A stretch of 64,000 bases of DNA from Pelagomonas calceolata (taxonomy: Eukaryota; Sar; Pelagophyceae; Pelagomonadales; Pelagomonadaceae). The translations under genes were made by a program, and so were the position numbers. The notes beneath the pieces are model-generated. The model saw nothing but the letters and a program-made list of their open reading frames with translations. It did no database searches and was not told the DNA's origin. Of this stretch, positions 46,597-57,040 are shown one piece after another. The stretch covers positions 2,508,501 through 2,572,500 of the forward strand of contig CAKKNE010000002.1 of assembly GCA_918797485.1 (NCBI GenBank). Direction: 5' to 3'. Each line of letters begins with the position of its first letter. Position 1 is the first letter of the stretch.

Positions 46597-49500
46597 TTAC
46601 CAGTCTATCACGCGCTTCTGCTTCCAGCCGATGACCTTGAGCTCGCCGGGCTTGACCAGGCCTGTGAGCCACATCATCCGCCGCTGCATCCACTTGCCCA
46701 GCGCGGCGACGCGCGTCGCCCGCGTCGCCTCGTGGCCGCAGTGGCCGCCGCGCTGCGTCCGCGTGAGGAAGAAGCGCTTGATCAAGTGGTTCACGCTCTC
46801 GAAGCCCTGGTTCGAGTAGCGGTACAAGTTCCGGTACTTTCGCAAATAAGCAGTAATGTGGCCCGAGCCGATCATGTGGAAGTAGTTCGTGAGGGCCTTC
46901 GCCGTGAAAGCCGTCAGTAGCCGATGGTAGGTCTCCTGGGCGAGGTCGTCGGCTTTGGCAATCTCGACGTCCGTGAGATCTTCTCGTTTTCGATATAGCA
47001 CCATCAATTCCTCGTAGCCGCGGACGAGGTCGAGGACGACCCGCCGCTTGGCGTCGTCCGGGAAGCACGCCCCGATGAGCCGTGCCGACGTTAGCAAAGA
47101 TCTTCCGGGCGCGGCCGCAATTCAACGAGATCTTCTCGACGGAATCTTCGTCCTTGGAGAGCGGCGCCGTCCACTTGCCCTCGCGGCCGTTCGGGCAGCC
47201 AAGCCTTCGTTCTAATCACCCTCCAGCGGCCGCAGCTTCGCCAGGGCCACGCTCTTCTCGTAGATCAAATAAATTGTTGAGGATGAGCCGCAGCTGCTCG
47301 CGCGTCCGGTTTTCTAAATGCAAGACGCACGGGACCATATGCTCGACCAGGGAGATGAGCGCATCAGAATTTGGCGTGGCGTGTTCTAATTGCGCTTGAA
47401 GTTCGTAATATTGGTCAACCAAGCCAGGCGCTGCGTCAGCTGCTCGACGCGCGAACCGAGGTTGCCCGTCACCGCCAGGCCGAAATCAACAAGACAATCG
47501 TTCACGACCAGCGAAAATTGCGTTTTTGTGCTGGGGTCGCAGTTCGACAGTCGAACTTTGCGTAAAACCCGTTTTGGTTGGGGTTTTCCAATTCCAAGCA
47601 ATGCTGACCGCAATAAGCAGCGAAGCGCGCGTGCAAGTGGGCCGAGGTGCCGCCCGCATCGAGCCCAGCCTCCGCGGCGAGCTCGCGCAGCTGCGCCGCA
47701 CTTAAAGTCTTGGCCTCGCGCATGTAGCGGTAGGCTGGGGGCAGCTCCCCTCTGAGCTCCGTGAGCGCAGCGGCAGCCGTAGCGCGCCACTCGTCTACGG
47801 CAGCCGGCGTCGACATCTCCGCGTGGTAGCACACTAACCGACCCGCTGCTCTGCAGACGTCGCAAAGGTCGTCAACTACCTTGGGCGTCGTCATCTGCCT
47901 GTTGGTCTGCGCGCAACAATAACACGGCCGCGCGTTCTCCGACGTCCCAGTCGCGAAGCCCTTCTTCGACACCGTCTGGAGGTTGGCCATGTCGCCCGAG
48001 CAGACGTAATCAACGTGAACGGCGCGGCCCTCTGCCTCTGACTGGTAGACACCATCGGTTTGCGCCGTCGCCGCTGTACTGAAGTGATCCGTCACGTCGT
48101 CTAAAGCTTCGTACAGGGCATGGCTCTCGTGGCCAACGGCTAACGTAGTAATATGAACCCGATCAGGCGACTGGAAGTCGGTGATAGGCTTGCCAGTGAT
48201 CGGGTCGACCGCGCGGCTGTCGTTGACGTGGATCCCTTGCATCGTAAAGTCGTCGCTTTTCGTGATGTTGCTGCCGTCTTGCGTGCCTCTGATCCTCCGC
48301 GGATCCGCGGGACTGCGTCCAGTCTCAAGGAGCCCATACTGCTTTCCGATGACGTCGAGGACCGCGCCCGTCGCAATGCCGACCGCCTCGTAAGTGCCGT
48401 CGCCCGCGGACGTTTCCGTAACCGAAACCTTGTGGCCATCAGCAACTCTCTCGACCAGCTTGGCTGTTTCCTGGAGCGCACTGTGGGGAATAACAGCATC
48501 ACGTGCTTGCCCAACGTCTCCCCTGAGCGCAACGAGCCGCCCGCTCTCTGGCCCGCATGGCGCTCGCAGCGTAGTTCCCCGTCATCTCCACGTCCCGGTC
48601 TTCAGTAGTTCGGCTGGAGAGAAAATCTCCTGGAGGCGCCGGTACTCCGCGCACGCAAAGTGAGCTCGCACGAGGCCAATCTCCCCCCGCCCGCGAGAGT
48701 GTTGACACCACGCGTAGTCGGCTAGGAGACGCAGACACTTCTGTTGCTTTCTTTTGAGCGTACCACCACAAATTCTACTGAGAAAGTCGCCGACGGCGTG
48801 GACCACGGGCCACAACGACTCGCCTTCGAAGTCCGAATCCGGCGGCGGCTCCTCCGGTAAATACGCAACACGAGAACCCAGCCAGGCGCCTCGAAGCCGT
48901 CGAAGGCCATAAAGCTCGAGGTTGAGCTGGCTTTGTTGTTTTTTCAAATCGGCGACTTCAGTTTTTCTGCGCGTCGAGTTGCCGCTGCAACTCGCGCGTG
49001 TTTGTCCGGAACCCCTCCTCCAATCGCCGCCGCTCCTCGTCTAGCCCGCCGCCCGCGCGTCGCTCACAGTCTATTTTCCCGCGTTCTTTCTCTTGTGAAA
49101 ATTTGGCTCTAAGGCGATCAACGTCGCGCCGTCGTGCCGCTCTCTCCGCGGAGAGCGCGTTCGCCTCGCGGTCCAGAGAGAAGCCGTCTTGCCGAGTCGG
49201 TGGCGCTCCTCGCGCCACTGCGTCCTGTCTGTCGCGTAGCTCGCGCGTGGGCGCGACGGCCGCGGCGCGCGCGGCTTCCGCGCGGTCGCACGCCGCGAGC
49301 GCGTCTTCGGCGCGCTGCTCTAGGGCCATTAAATCTCGTCGTGTCACGGGCCGTGGTACTGGCGCGACTTCGTCGAGGTCGACCACGTCTTCGTCCGGCA
49401 CGAGCAGCTCAGCATCATCAACCGGATCCACGCGCGTGACCTTCTCGCCGGGCGTCGTGTACATCCTAGGCCGCGGGACGTCGGGCGCTTCTCGCCGGAC

Positions 49501-49888
49501 CGCGCCGTCGTCTTCGGCGGCTTGCGCGGCGCTCGGGCGGCTGCTTCCTCTTGCACTGGAACTTCTCCTCTGGTCGCGGGAACGGCGGCTCGACGCCATC
49601 GGGGTACTCCTCGAGCGCGCGCGCGCGGTTCTGCACGGCTGGCAAGAAGTAGATGCACCGCGGCTCCTTATCAATTTCGTACGACTTCCGCCAGTACCGA
49701 CCCTCGGCATCAAAGGTCACCCTTGTCCTCGCGGTGGGACCGAGCGCCGCGTTGAGCGCGGCGCGCGTCGCCACGCCGTCCATCTCCATGAGGAGCTCGT
49801 CGTCGCTGAGGAAGACGTCCCCCTCCGGCATTGGCAGGGCGTCGAAGATGTGCTGATCGTCCGCCGCGGGCTTCCACACCCGCGGCAT
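46597..49888 (-). pseudogene. Transposon ORF1, putative transposase (copy 3, frame interrupted)
   Basis: This copy shows the C-terminal block best: NYFHMIGSGHITAYLRKYRN, YRYSNQGFESVNHLIKRFF, LTRTQRGGHCGHEATRATR and a final KPGELKVIGWKQKRVIDW. The Glu in NQGFESVN is the candidate last catalytic acid. The N-terminal and middle regions are interrupted several times. Confidence 0.6.
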
Positions 49889-49925
49889 CGTGGCAGCACC
49901 AACGTTCTCGGGCTGTGAACAAGTT

Positions 49926-49994
49926 ATTAAAACTTGATTAGAGTATGCTGCGCAGCAGCTGCGTGTGGGCTGCCTCCCCCAATCAAGTTTTAAT
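49926..49994 (-). repeat. Subterminal hairpin in transposon copy 3
   Basis: Same 14-bp perfect arms as in copies 1 and 2. Confidence 0.7.
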
Positions 49995-50343
49995 GCGATG
50001 CAGCTGGACCGAGATCGCAGCGCTTTTAGCAGCGCCGCTGGGCGCTCAGCTACCCCCTGGTTTTCCTACAAGTTACTGCAATACATAATGTAACTAGGGG
50101 GGCTTGGTATCCTACCAGTAGGCCGTAGTGCTGCGGCTCCGCAGCAGAGCTACCCGCACGCTGCGACGTTGGACCGCAGGCGCCTTCGCACACGCTAGAC
50201 GCCTGCGGTGATATCTCGGACCAAGCCTGGGGCCCGCCGTCGACCTATAGCTTCGTCTGTTGGTTTGCCCGGCGGAGCAGGACAAAACGGGCAGCCCATA
50301 CGCGCCGCTCCCGCGGTTTGCTGGGGCACAAACGACTCGCATC

Positions 50344-51261
50344 ATGACGCCGGAGGAGCACTGGACGGAGCACGCGCCGCGGCCGCGCCGGCCACGCCTC
50401 GGCCCCATCCTGCACCGCGTGGCCGCGGAGCTGCCGCACATCAGCGAGGCCAAGGGCATGCGCATGGAGGGCGGCACACGCCTGGCCTTCCTGTCCTTCT
50501 ACGGCGTCCAGAACGCGAGGACGTTGGTGGTTCACGCCGCCGAGCCCACGTCGAAGAGCGTGTCGCTGCTCGCGCTCGACGAGGCGTTTCTGCGGGCGGC
50601 CGTCGCGGCCGCGGGGTGGACGCGCGGACCTGTGCAGCACGACCAGGTGGACGCCGCGGGACCGCTCGCGCGCTGGCTCGGCCCGCGCGGGTCGTCGGTC
50701 GCCTGCAAGCGGCGGCTCTCGCGGTCGCAATGGGCCGAGACACTCGGCTGGCTCGTGTCCAAATTGCGGCTCGTGGGCGACAAAGATTCGTTGACTGTAT
50801 GTGTCGAACCGGTCCAGGCCGTGCCGCCGACGCCAATCGTGGAAGCGGAGCCGGAGATGGTGGAGGACGAGGACGACGGCGACCTCGCGGATTTGGGGCT
50901 GGACGCATTCGCGGAGGCGTATTATGGGCGATTGCGGGAGGCCGCGGGCGCGCCGGGGTCGCCGTCGGTCGCTTCCGTCGTGCCCGTGTCGCTCCCGCCC
51001 TCGCCGGCCGAGGAGGAGTCGTACCCCCTGTCGCCGCCCGAGGTCATCTCCGATGTTTATGGAGGCGCGCGCGAGGCCGCGCTCAACGCGATCGATTTCG
51101 AGGAGGTGCGGCTGCGGACGCGGCGGCCGCTGCCCAACCCGCGGCCGCACGCGCAGCATCTGGTGCTCGGCGCGCGCATCGACAACATCGAGCGATTGAT
51201 CAATGAGAAGCTTGACCAGGCCGATGAACTATCGGTCGGCGGCGTCGGGCTGGCTTGCTAA
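50344..51261 (+). CDS. Hypothetical protein
   Basis: 305 residues from ATG 50344. An N-terminal globular region (~residues 15-150) has alternating strands and helices (RLAFLSFYGVQNARTLVVHA, SVSLLALDEAFLRAAVAAAG, WAETLGWLVSKLRLVG). It is followed by a Pro/Glu/Asp-rich segment and a C-terminal stretch with AREAALNAIDFEEVRLRTRR and LGARIDNIERLINEKLDQ. No family recognised, no signal or membrane segment. Third-position GC usage is like its neighbours, so it is probably a real host gene. Transposon copy 3 ends 213 bp upstream. Confidence 0.6.
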   Translation: MTPEEHWTEHAPRPRRPRLGPILHRVAAELPHISEAKGMRMEGGTRLAFLSFYGVQNARTLVVHAAEPTSKSVSLLALDEAFLRAAVAAAGWTRGPVQHDQVDAAGPLARWLGPRGSSVACKRRLSRSQWAETLGWLVSKLRLVGDKDSLTVCVEPVQAVPPTPIVEAEPEMVEDEDDGDLADLGLDAFAEAYYGRLREAAGAPGSPSVASVVPVSLPPSPAEEESYPLSPPEVISDVYGGAREAALNAIDFEEVRLRTRRPLPNPRPHAQHLVLGARIDNIERLINEKLDQADELSVGGVGLAC

Positions 51262-51356
51262 GAAAATTAGTACACACTACATCATCGCCGTCGTCCACGG
51301 GGCACGACGCCTCGAGGCCCCGGCCCGGCCGTCGCTTTCCTGGAACCGCGCTTTCT

Positions 51357-52277
51357 TTACAAAACCGGGAAGCGGCACTCGTGGTCGATCGCACAGACGC
51401 CGACCGAGGGCACTTTGCAGCAGGCCCAGTCCTTCCGCAGCCTCCGGTAGAAGTAGGGCGACGCCGCCTTGAGCCACTCGTAGCGCACGGACTTGTAGTT
51501 CGACTTGCAGTTGAACTCGGGCGGCAGCGCCATGATCCTCGCGTCAGAACGGAGTGCTGCTTCGTTGAAGAGCCGCTGGTCCGTCGTCGGCGCCTTTTGG
51601 GCTTCGTACGTCCGCAGCCAGTCTAGAAACACTTTCCGCGTGCGGTGGTGGCCGTTGAAGGCGATGACGCCGGCGTTGAGCCAGTGGAGCGCATGCGCGT
51701 AGCCGCGCCGCATGGACGAGTGCGTGGCCATGACGTCGTACCGTTCTAATGCGGGAGATAATTCCGCGTGCAGCCACTGGAACGAGGCACAGGGGAACGC
51801 GTCCGCATCAATATACAAGGACTTGTCGTACGGCGTCGCGGTGAAGGCCCACAATTTTGCAGCTCTAAACCCGAACGTCGTCGACGCGTTCGCGACGGCG
51901 CAGCGCAAGCCCGCGAGTCGGTCTTTGTAATTGCGCCGGTGCTGGCGTCTCAGCGAAGCGCAGGCCTTGGCGCCCGCGGCATCGGAGAAGAGCGTCGCAT
52001 TGAAGCCGTCCCCTAGCGCGACAGCACTTCGAAAAGCCCGCTCGACGAAGGGCCCGTTCGCCGCGTAGATGATCCCAAAAGAGCCGCCTCGGTCGGGATA
52101 CGTCGGCTCGTAGGTCTGGTCGGGCGTCTTCGGGTGCGCCGCGTGTGCGGCGCTGTCCGTTAATGAGGCGTCAAAGTTCAGCAGCAGGAGAATTACTGTG
52201 ATTGCGACGAGGGCGGCGCCGGCCAGGCGTCGACGCTTGTCGGTCGATGTGTTCGCCTTGCTGCGCGGCGCCGCCAT
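51357..52277 (-). CDS. Type II membrane glycosyltransferase, GT-A fold
   Basis: 306 residues from ATG 52277. A short cytosolic basic tail is followed by one membrane anchor (LAGAALVAITVILLLLNF) and a lumenal domain. That domain has the GT-A layout: GGSFGIIYAANGPFVERAFR, a strand ending in the DxD-type metal site KSLYIDADAFP, and WLNAGVIAFNGHHRTRKVFL followed by TTDQRLFNEAAL, a common acceptor-side signature. Cys residues near the C-terminus (WACCKVPSVGVC) could pair. Likely Golgi; donor sugar and acceptor unknown. A strong dyad motif lies ~149 bp upstream. Confidence 0.8.
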   Translation of the reverse strand: MAAPRSKANTSTDKRRRLAGAALVAITVILLLLNFDASLTDSAAHAAHPKTPDQTYEPTYPDRGGSFGIIYAANGPFVERAFRSAVALGDGFNATLFSDAAGAKACASLRRQHRRNYKDRLAGLRCAVANASTTFGFRAAKLWAFTATPYDKSLYIDADAFPCASFQWLHAELSPALERYDVMATHSSMRRGYAHALHWLNAGVIAFNGHHRTRKVFLDWLRTYEAQKAPTTDQRLFNEAALRSDARIMALPPEFNCKSNYKSVRYEWLKAASPYFYRRLRKDWACCKVPSVGVCAIDHECRFPVL

Positions 52278-52576
52278 GGGGGCGGCGGCACCTAGTTGCT
52301 TGTTGCTATTTGCGCGGCGCGTGTTGAATGGCACGCGGCTGGCGTGCGTCGAGGACTCGCGTGCGTCGAGAAATATACTGTTCACGTGTGACTGCGAGCG
52401 CTTTCGCCGCGGCGGCCGCACAGCTAGCTAGCGGCATGTAAGACACTAGCCGGGGTCATTTGTCGCGCAAAGAGCATGGCGCGAATGCTGGCGCTCTTGA
52501 GATTGATCCTGGTCGTCTGGCAGACACGCATCTCTCCCCGGCGGGAAAATATAAGTTCACAGTAGTAGTTAAGACT
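52278..52576. promoter_or_regulatory. Intergenic region upstream of glycosyltransferase gene
   Basis: About 299 bp, with a strong dyad motif at 52426-52455. Confidence 0.4.
52426..52455 (+). promoter_or_regulatory. Dyad promoter motif, strong copy
   Basis: AGCTAGCGGCATGTAAGACACTAGCCGGGG; the first 25 bases differ from the copy at 61241 at one position. It lies ~149 bp upstream of the glycosyltransferase start on the minus strand. Confidence 0.5.
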
Positions 52577-54172
52577 TCAGCGAGACGACGACGACGACGT
52601 ACGATACCGCAGCCCGCCCGCGCGGTTCGCGGGCAGGAGCTCGCGGGCGGCCCCGCCCGCGGACACGGCGAACCGCAACACGAAGAAGCCGCACAAACAC
52701 GCCCAGGCGCTCGTCACGAGCGGCCTCGCCGAGAGCAGCGCCACGGTCGCGAAGGACGCGACGAGCGCGTTGACGAGCGTCGCGCCCGCGAGGTAGCGGT
52801 AGCGGCCCGCGCCGAGCAGCACGGCCTCGCAGAGCGCGTTCGGCCAGACGAGTGGGACTGATAGCGCCGCCCAGCGGAAGATAGTTTTCGTGGACTTGGC
52901 GGCTGCCGTATCCGTGGGAAAGAACGCATATGATATGGGCCCCGCGGCGGCCGCTAAAGCCGCGGCCGTAATCAGTCCGATCGTGACCGTCGCTTTACCA
53001 AGCCGCTTCACGACTCTTGCGGCGCGCGCCTGTGTGGAATCAATGAGTCGCGTGCCACGTCGCGTCGATGGTGTGAAGGTGAGAAATTTGATGTCAGCAC
53101 GGGCGCGCGCTCGCCGGCCCGTCGCCAGGTAGCCCGCCGAGATGACCTGGCCCGCGACGGCCGGCGCCTCGGCGGCCAGGACGAACAACAACCACACCTT
53201 CAATACGACGCCGTGGGCGGCGATGGCGCGCGCGCCCAACCGTCGAGACACCTGGGACGCGACGAAGACCCAGGTGCCCAGCTGGCACGTCGACCGCAGC
53301 AGCAACGCCAGAGACGTCCCCAAAAGCTTGGTCTCTGTCTTCGCGGCCGGCACATCAATCGTCGACGGTGCTCGATTGCCGCGCTTGCCGTTGAGCTCTA
53401 TTAACAACAATGCGCAAGCACAAGCCTGCGAGATCGCCGTCGCCGCGGCGGCCCCGGCCACGTTCCAGCCGCATCTGAACATGAGGACGGGATCCAATAC
53501 CACATTCATCAACCCGGCGAGCAGCGCCGCCCGTAACGGCGGCTTCGTGTCCCCGAGGCCGCGGCACACTCCTTCCGCAGCGAACTGCGCCACCGCGCAC
53601 GGCAGCGCGAGCGCCCGGATCCGCGCGTACGTGAGCGCGTCGGCATGCAGGGGGCTTCCGCGCGGGCATCCCAATAAACCGACGGCGCCCGGCCCGCCGG
53701 GGCCCAGCAGTATTAACGTAAGTAACGCACCGACGCCAAAAGCGGTCAGCAGCGTCTTCGCGCCGTGGGCCTCGGCCTCCCGCCAGCGGCCCTGCGCCGT
53801 AAGCCGCGCGATCGTCGACGACGCCGCTTCTCGGAGCGCAAGTGACACCGCTATGACCAGTGTGAAGATTTCGGAACTTGCTGCGACGGCGCCCAGCGCC
53901 GTCGTCCCGAGCCGCGAGACCCAGGCCGTGTCCACGACCGACAGCAGCGGGTCGGCGAGCGTGCCGAGCAGCGCCGGGCCCGCGATCGCCTTGATCTTCG
54001 CGTCGTCGTCGTTCTTGTTCGCAGCTGTTGCTGCTGCAGCTATCGATGTGGCGGCGTCTGCTGCATCCGATGCGGCAGCGCTGCGGCGCGACGCAGGCGA
54101 CGGGCGAATGCCGACCAGCGCTGCTGTTTGCGGCAGCAACCATGCGGCAATAAAGAGGTGGGAGAGATGCAT
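52577..54172 (-). CDS. MATE-family efflux transporter, probably plastid
   Basis: 531 residues from ATG 54172. The N-terminus (HLSHLFIAAWLLPQTAALVG) is a signal peptide followed by an Ala/Ser-rich transit-like stretch. The MATE body follows: AIAGPALLGTLADPLLSVVD then TAWVSRLGTTALGAVAASSE, FAAEGVCRGLGDTKPPLRA and GLMNVVLDPVLMFRCGWNVA, with about twelve hydrophobic segments to the end. This wording is closest to the plant EDS5/FRD3-like plastid and plasma-membrane branch. MATE proteins export organic cations, citrate or phenolic compounds using an H+ or Na+ gradient. Substrate not predictable here. Antisense ORFs over it are shadows. Confidence 0.9.
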   Translation of the reverse strand: MHLSHLFIAAWLLPQTAALVGIRPSPASRRSAAASDAADAATSIAAAATAANKNDDDAKIKAIAGPALLGTLADPLLSVVDTAWVSRLGTTALGAVAASSEIFTLVIAVSLALREAASSTIARLTAQGRWREAEAHGAKTLLTAFGVGALLTLILLGPGGPGAVGLLGCPRGSPLHADALTYARIRALALPCAVAQFAAEGVCRGLGDTKPPLRAALLAGLMNVVLDPVLMFRCGWNVAGAAAATAISQACACALLLIELNGKRGNRAPSTIDVPAAKTETKLLGTSLALLLRSTCQLGTWVFVASQVSRRLGARAIAAHGVVLKVWLLFVLAAEAPAVAGQVISAGYLATGRRARARADIKFLTFTPSTRRGTRLIDSTQARAARVVKRLGKATVTIGLITAAALAAAAGPISYAFFPTDTAAAKSTKTIFRWAALSVPLVWPNALCEAVLLGAGRYRYLAGATLVNALVASFATVALLSARPLVTSAWACLCGFFVLRFAVSAGGAARELLPANRAGGLRYRTSSSSSR

Positions 54173-54538
54173 CACTACGCGTCGTGTTGCACACCTTCGC
54201 GTCGTGTTGTTGCACCCTGAGACAAAGCACTCTGTGTTGCCAGTGTTGGGCACTCGGCGCTCTCTTCAAGCGCTTTTCGCGGCACGACAGCGAACCGGTG
54301 CGAATAATGCACGCCTGAAACAATCAATCTATGCAACGCACGCCTGCTCGACGGCGCCACCAACCTGGGAGTGAGTGGCAGACTTGATTGATGCTGCGAG
54401 GAGCGTCGACCCACCGTGAGAACCGGTCGAGCGGTGCGCCAGATCGTTCTATGATCCCGCGAAGCGTAGGAATGACATGCCCACTAAGTGCGGGTTCCCC
54501 CTCATTAATTCTCGTTTGCTGGGCAGGGCGTGCTAAAC
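54173..54538. promoter_or_regulatory. Divergent promoter region of MATE and coiled-coil genes
   Basis: About 366 bp. A small direct repeat, CGCGTCGTGTTG, occurs twice at ~54178-54212. No dyad motif. Confidence 0.35.
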
Positions 54539-56143
54539 ATGCCTCAAACGCTGCCCATCGACGAAAACACGAACCCAAAACCAAAAATGGCCGAGCCCGA
54601 CGCGCGCGAAGCGCTCCGGCAGAAGCTGGCGGAGCGCGACAGGGCAAGGGCAGCCTTGGTCGAGGTGGTCCAGGAGGAGGACCAACGCATAGCGCAGCTC
54701 CGCGAGAAGCGCGCACAAGATCGGGAAATGAGGCGCAAGGAGCACGAAGCAGCACAAACACAGCCACCACCGGCCCAACCACCGAAGCCGCGGCGGCGGC
54801 GCCGCAAACCCGTTTCTGATGTGGAAGACGCTAGACGGCAAGAAAAGGAGCGCACGGCGGCGGAGGAAGCGGAAAAGGCGCCGCCGCCGGACCCGCGCGA
54901 CGCGGAACGACGGGAGCTCTGGAAGGAGCTGGGCGCGTACGGCGATTCCCTGAGGGAACGAGTAGATTTCCCGGAGAATTACGACGAAGTGGTGCAACTC
55001 ATGTCCCGGAACGATCTCACACAAAAGGAGGAGACGTGGTCCGAGGCCGCACTAGCCGGCGGCGACTTCTCGAAGTACGCGAATTTGTTCGCAGACGACG
55101 AGAACGACAGAAAGCTGCGGGCCGGCCTGGCCACGATCGAACGATTGGACCGGGAGCTCGCGAAGGTCCACGCGAAAGCTAGAGCTGTCAGGGACATGGG
55201 GCAACTGCCGCCACCACCTCTTCAAAGACCGTCGTCCGCCGATAGTACGTCAACGAATCGCACGGGGCCGTTCATCACGCAGAAGCGGCTGCACAAGCGC
55301 GTGCAGCCCCGAGATGACGTTTCGGCCATGTCCGAGGCGACCGTTGTCCAGGGCACGGACTTTGTCCTCAACAACAAAGTACAAGGCGGCGACAAGTCGC
55401 TGCTGACGATCGAACAGCAGGATAGAGCGTACCAGCTCGAGCTCGGCGAGGACGAGAACGATGAGGTCTTGAGGGGTTTGTCTGAATATGTTGTGGACGA
55501 TGAGCGACTAAGGGAAATAGATGCCGAACTAGCGGCATTGGGCCGCGAGACGGACGAGGTGCTGCGCGACGCGGAAGCGCGAGCCGCCGCCGTCGCCGCG
55601 AGTGCGAAGGAGGGCGAGGTCGGCGCGTCCGACCACGAAAAGGCGCGGAACTTCCTCCAGCTCGCGCGCGAGGCGCGCGCGCTCAAAGCTAGACAGAGTG
55701 ACGTGGACGCGCAGCTGGCCGAGGTGCGCGCGCGGCCCCTCGTTTTAGCTGAGGACGAGGACTCCGAGGGTGTGAAAGCGTCGGACGTGAAGAAATTGGT
55801 CGAGGAATATAGGGACGCGCCTCCGGTCCCGCGCGAGCGGCTCGACGATCTTCTAAAATCGCTGCGCGCCACCGAGGCGCCGTCGCAGCTCGCTCTGGCG
55901 TTGAAGGACGCGGAGATGATCCGGGACGAGAAGCGGCGCGTCGACGAGCGGGCGACGCCGCGCCGCGACTACCAAACGTTCGGCGACGAGATCCACGCCG
56001 TTATGGAACGGCGGAGCGAGGAGAATCCCTTCGCACGAGACGACGATCGGCTCGAGGACGCGCTCCTCGAGGCGTCGCTGCGGGCCGAGCAGGCGCTCCG
56101 GAATTCTGACGCAGTGTTGGCGCGGTCCTCGGTAGCGGAGTAG
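54539..56143 (+). CDS. FSIP1-like coiled-coil protein
   Basis: 534 residues from ATG 54539, with an in-frame alternative Met at 54587 (MAEPDAREAL). Highly charged and helical throughout. The block RKLRAGLATIERLDRELAKV then HAKARAVRDM resembles the conserved helix of fibrous-sheath-interacting protein 1. Further helices include DERLREIDAELAALGRETDE and KARNFLQLAREARALKARQ. FSIP1 relatives are linked to cilia and flagella, which fits a flagellated alga, but the match is from memory of pattern only. A generic coiled-coil scaffold is the alternative. Its stop lies 9 bp from the convergent PAQR stop. Confidence 0.6.
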   Translation: MPQTLPIDENTNPKPKMAEPDAREALRQKLAERDRARAALVEVVQEEDQRIAQLREKRAQDREMRRKEHEAAQTQPPPAQPPKPRRRRRKPVSDVEDARRQEKERTAAEEAEKAPPPDPRDAERRELWKELGAYGDSLRERVDFPENYDEVVQLMSRNDLTQKEETWSEAALAGGDFSKYANLFADDENDRKLRAGLATIERLDRELAKVHAKARAVRDMGQLPPPPLQRPSSADSTSTNRTGPFITQKRLHKRVQPRDDVSAMSEATVVQGTDFVLNNKVQGGDKSLLTIEQQDRAYQLELGEDENDEVLRGLSEYVVDDERLREIDAELAALGRETDEVLRDAEARAAAVAASAKEGEVGASDHEKARNFLQLAREARALKARQSDVDAQLAEVRARPLVLAEDEDSEGVKASDVKKLVEEYRDAPPVPRERLDDLLKSLRATEAPSQLALALKDAEMIRDEKRRVDERATPRRDYQTFGDEIHAVMERRSEENPFARDDDRLEDALLEASLRAEQALRNSDAVLARSSVAE

Positions 56144-56152
56144 TAAAACTTT

Positions 56153-57040
56153 CTAAAACTTACCACAACGGACGACGGGGCTGTCGAGCTCGACGAGCGC
56201 GAGGTAGTCCCTTACATCTGAATGCCACGCGAGCGCGGCGGCCAGAACACAAAGGTGCCAGAGCTGGTGCGACGCGCCGACGATGCAGAACTTGCCCGGC
56301 CACCGCGACTCCGGCCACTTTGTCGAGAAGAAGAAGAAGCCTAACCCATAAAAGAAGAACATGAGCATGAGCTTCGGCACGAACTGCCGGATCTCCTCCG
56401 CCGTGCCGTGCATAGCGAAGTCCGCCGTCGGCAGGAGCCCGATGGCTACGAGTGACGCGAAGGCCTTGGCGCTGTGGCGCTTCGGGAAGCACTCGAGCGC
56501 GAGCATCGCGCCGACGATGAGCAGTATCAACGCCTGGGCCATCCACACCAATCTCGCTCGTGGCCGGCAGCGAAACCCGAGCCATATGCCCGGTATGTAG
56601 CTGCCAGCAATCATCAGCGAGATCCCGAGCTTGTCGGCGCGCAGCCAGAGCCGCATCGCCCGCGGCGAGATCGCCCCGAAGGTGTGGTAGCCCGCCGACG
56701 ACGCGAAGAGGTTCAGGCAGATCAACCGGAAAATGAGTATCGTAGACGCGTCCCATGTGGATGTAGAGCTGTCCACACGTATCAGGTACGCGAACCAGAG
56801 CGCGCCGAGCCAGTGCGTCCAAATATTAATGGTTTCGTTGTGCACCTCAAAGATAGAGGTTATACATCCACACGAATCGTAGCCGACCCGATAACCACTC
56901 TGCACGAAGGGCATCGTCTCGTAGCCGTCCGGGACGTCCTGAGCTCTTACGACCTTCTTTTTCGTGGCCCAACCGGCGCCGGGCGTGTCGAGTGTTTGTG
57001 GTGGCGGGGGCGACGTGCGCCTCGTGGGGAGCAGGCTCAT
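56153..57040 (-). CDS. PAQR-family receptor (adiponectin receptor / haemolysin III superfamily)
   Basis: 295 residues with seven hydrophobic segments. Family motifs are all present: GYRVGYDSCGCITSIFEVHN then ETINIWTHWLGAL at the first helix, SSAGYHTFG (S/H motif), RADKLGISLMIAGSYIPG (D/G motif) and ASHQLWHLCVLAAALAWH (HxxxH). The Ser, Asp and three His residues that bind zinc are kept. Members include AdipoR and plant HHP proteins; many act as zinc-dependent ceramidases at the plasma membrane or ER. Ligand unknown. Unusual basic N-terminal tail but otherwise complete. Confidence 0.93.
   Translation of the reverse strand: MSLLPTRRTSPPPPQTLDTPGAGWATKKKVVRAQDVPDGYETMPFVQSGYRVGYDSCGCITSIFEVHNETINIWTHWLGALWFAYLIRVDSSTSTWDASTILIFRLICLNLFASSAGYHTFGAISPRAMRLWLRADKLGISLMIAGSYIPGIWLGFRCRPRARLVWMAQALILLIVGAMLALECFPKRHSAKAFASLVAIGLLPTADFAMHGTAEEIRQFVPKLMLMFFFYGLGFFFFSTKWPESRWPGKFCIVGASHQLWHLCVLAAALAWHSDVRDYLALVELDSPVVRCGKF

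Larger units (their letters stand above)
44837..50130 (-). mobile_element. CACTA-ended DNA transposon, copy 3, inverted (5294 bp)
   Basis: Same element as copies 1 and 2 in the opposite orientation. Flanks read CTC before and CTG after, so again no exact target duplication. It separates the small membrane protein (start 87 bp away) from the gene at 50344 (start 213 bp away). Both ORF regions are mostly readable with several small breaks each. Confidence 0.9.

Noticed and set aside
53142-54374. 410-codon plus-strand ORF over the MATE gene
   Set aside because: Antisense shadow; no domain, and the MATE reading is unambiguous.
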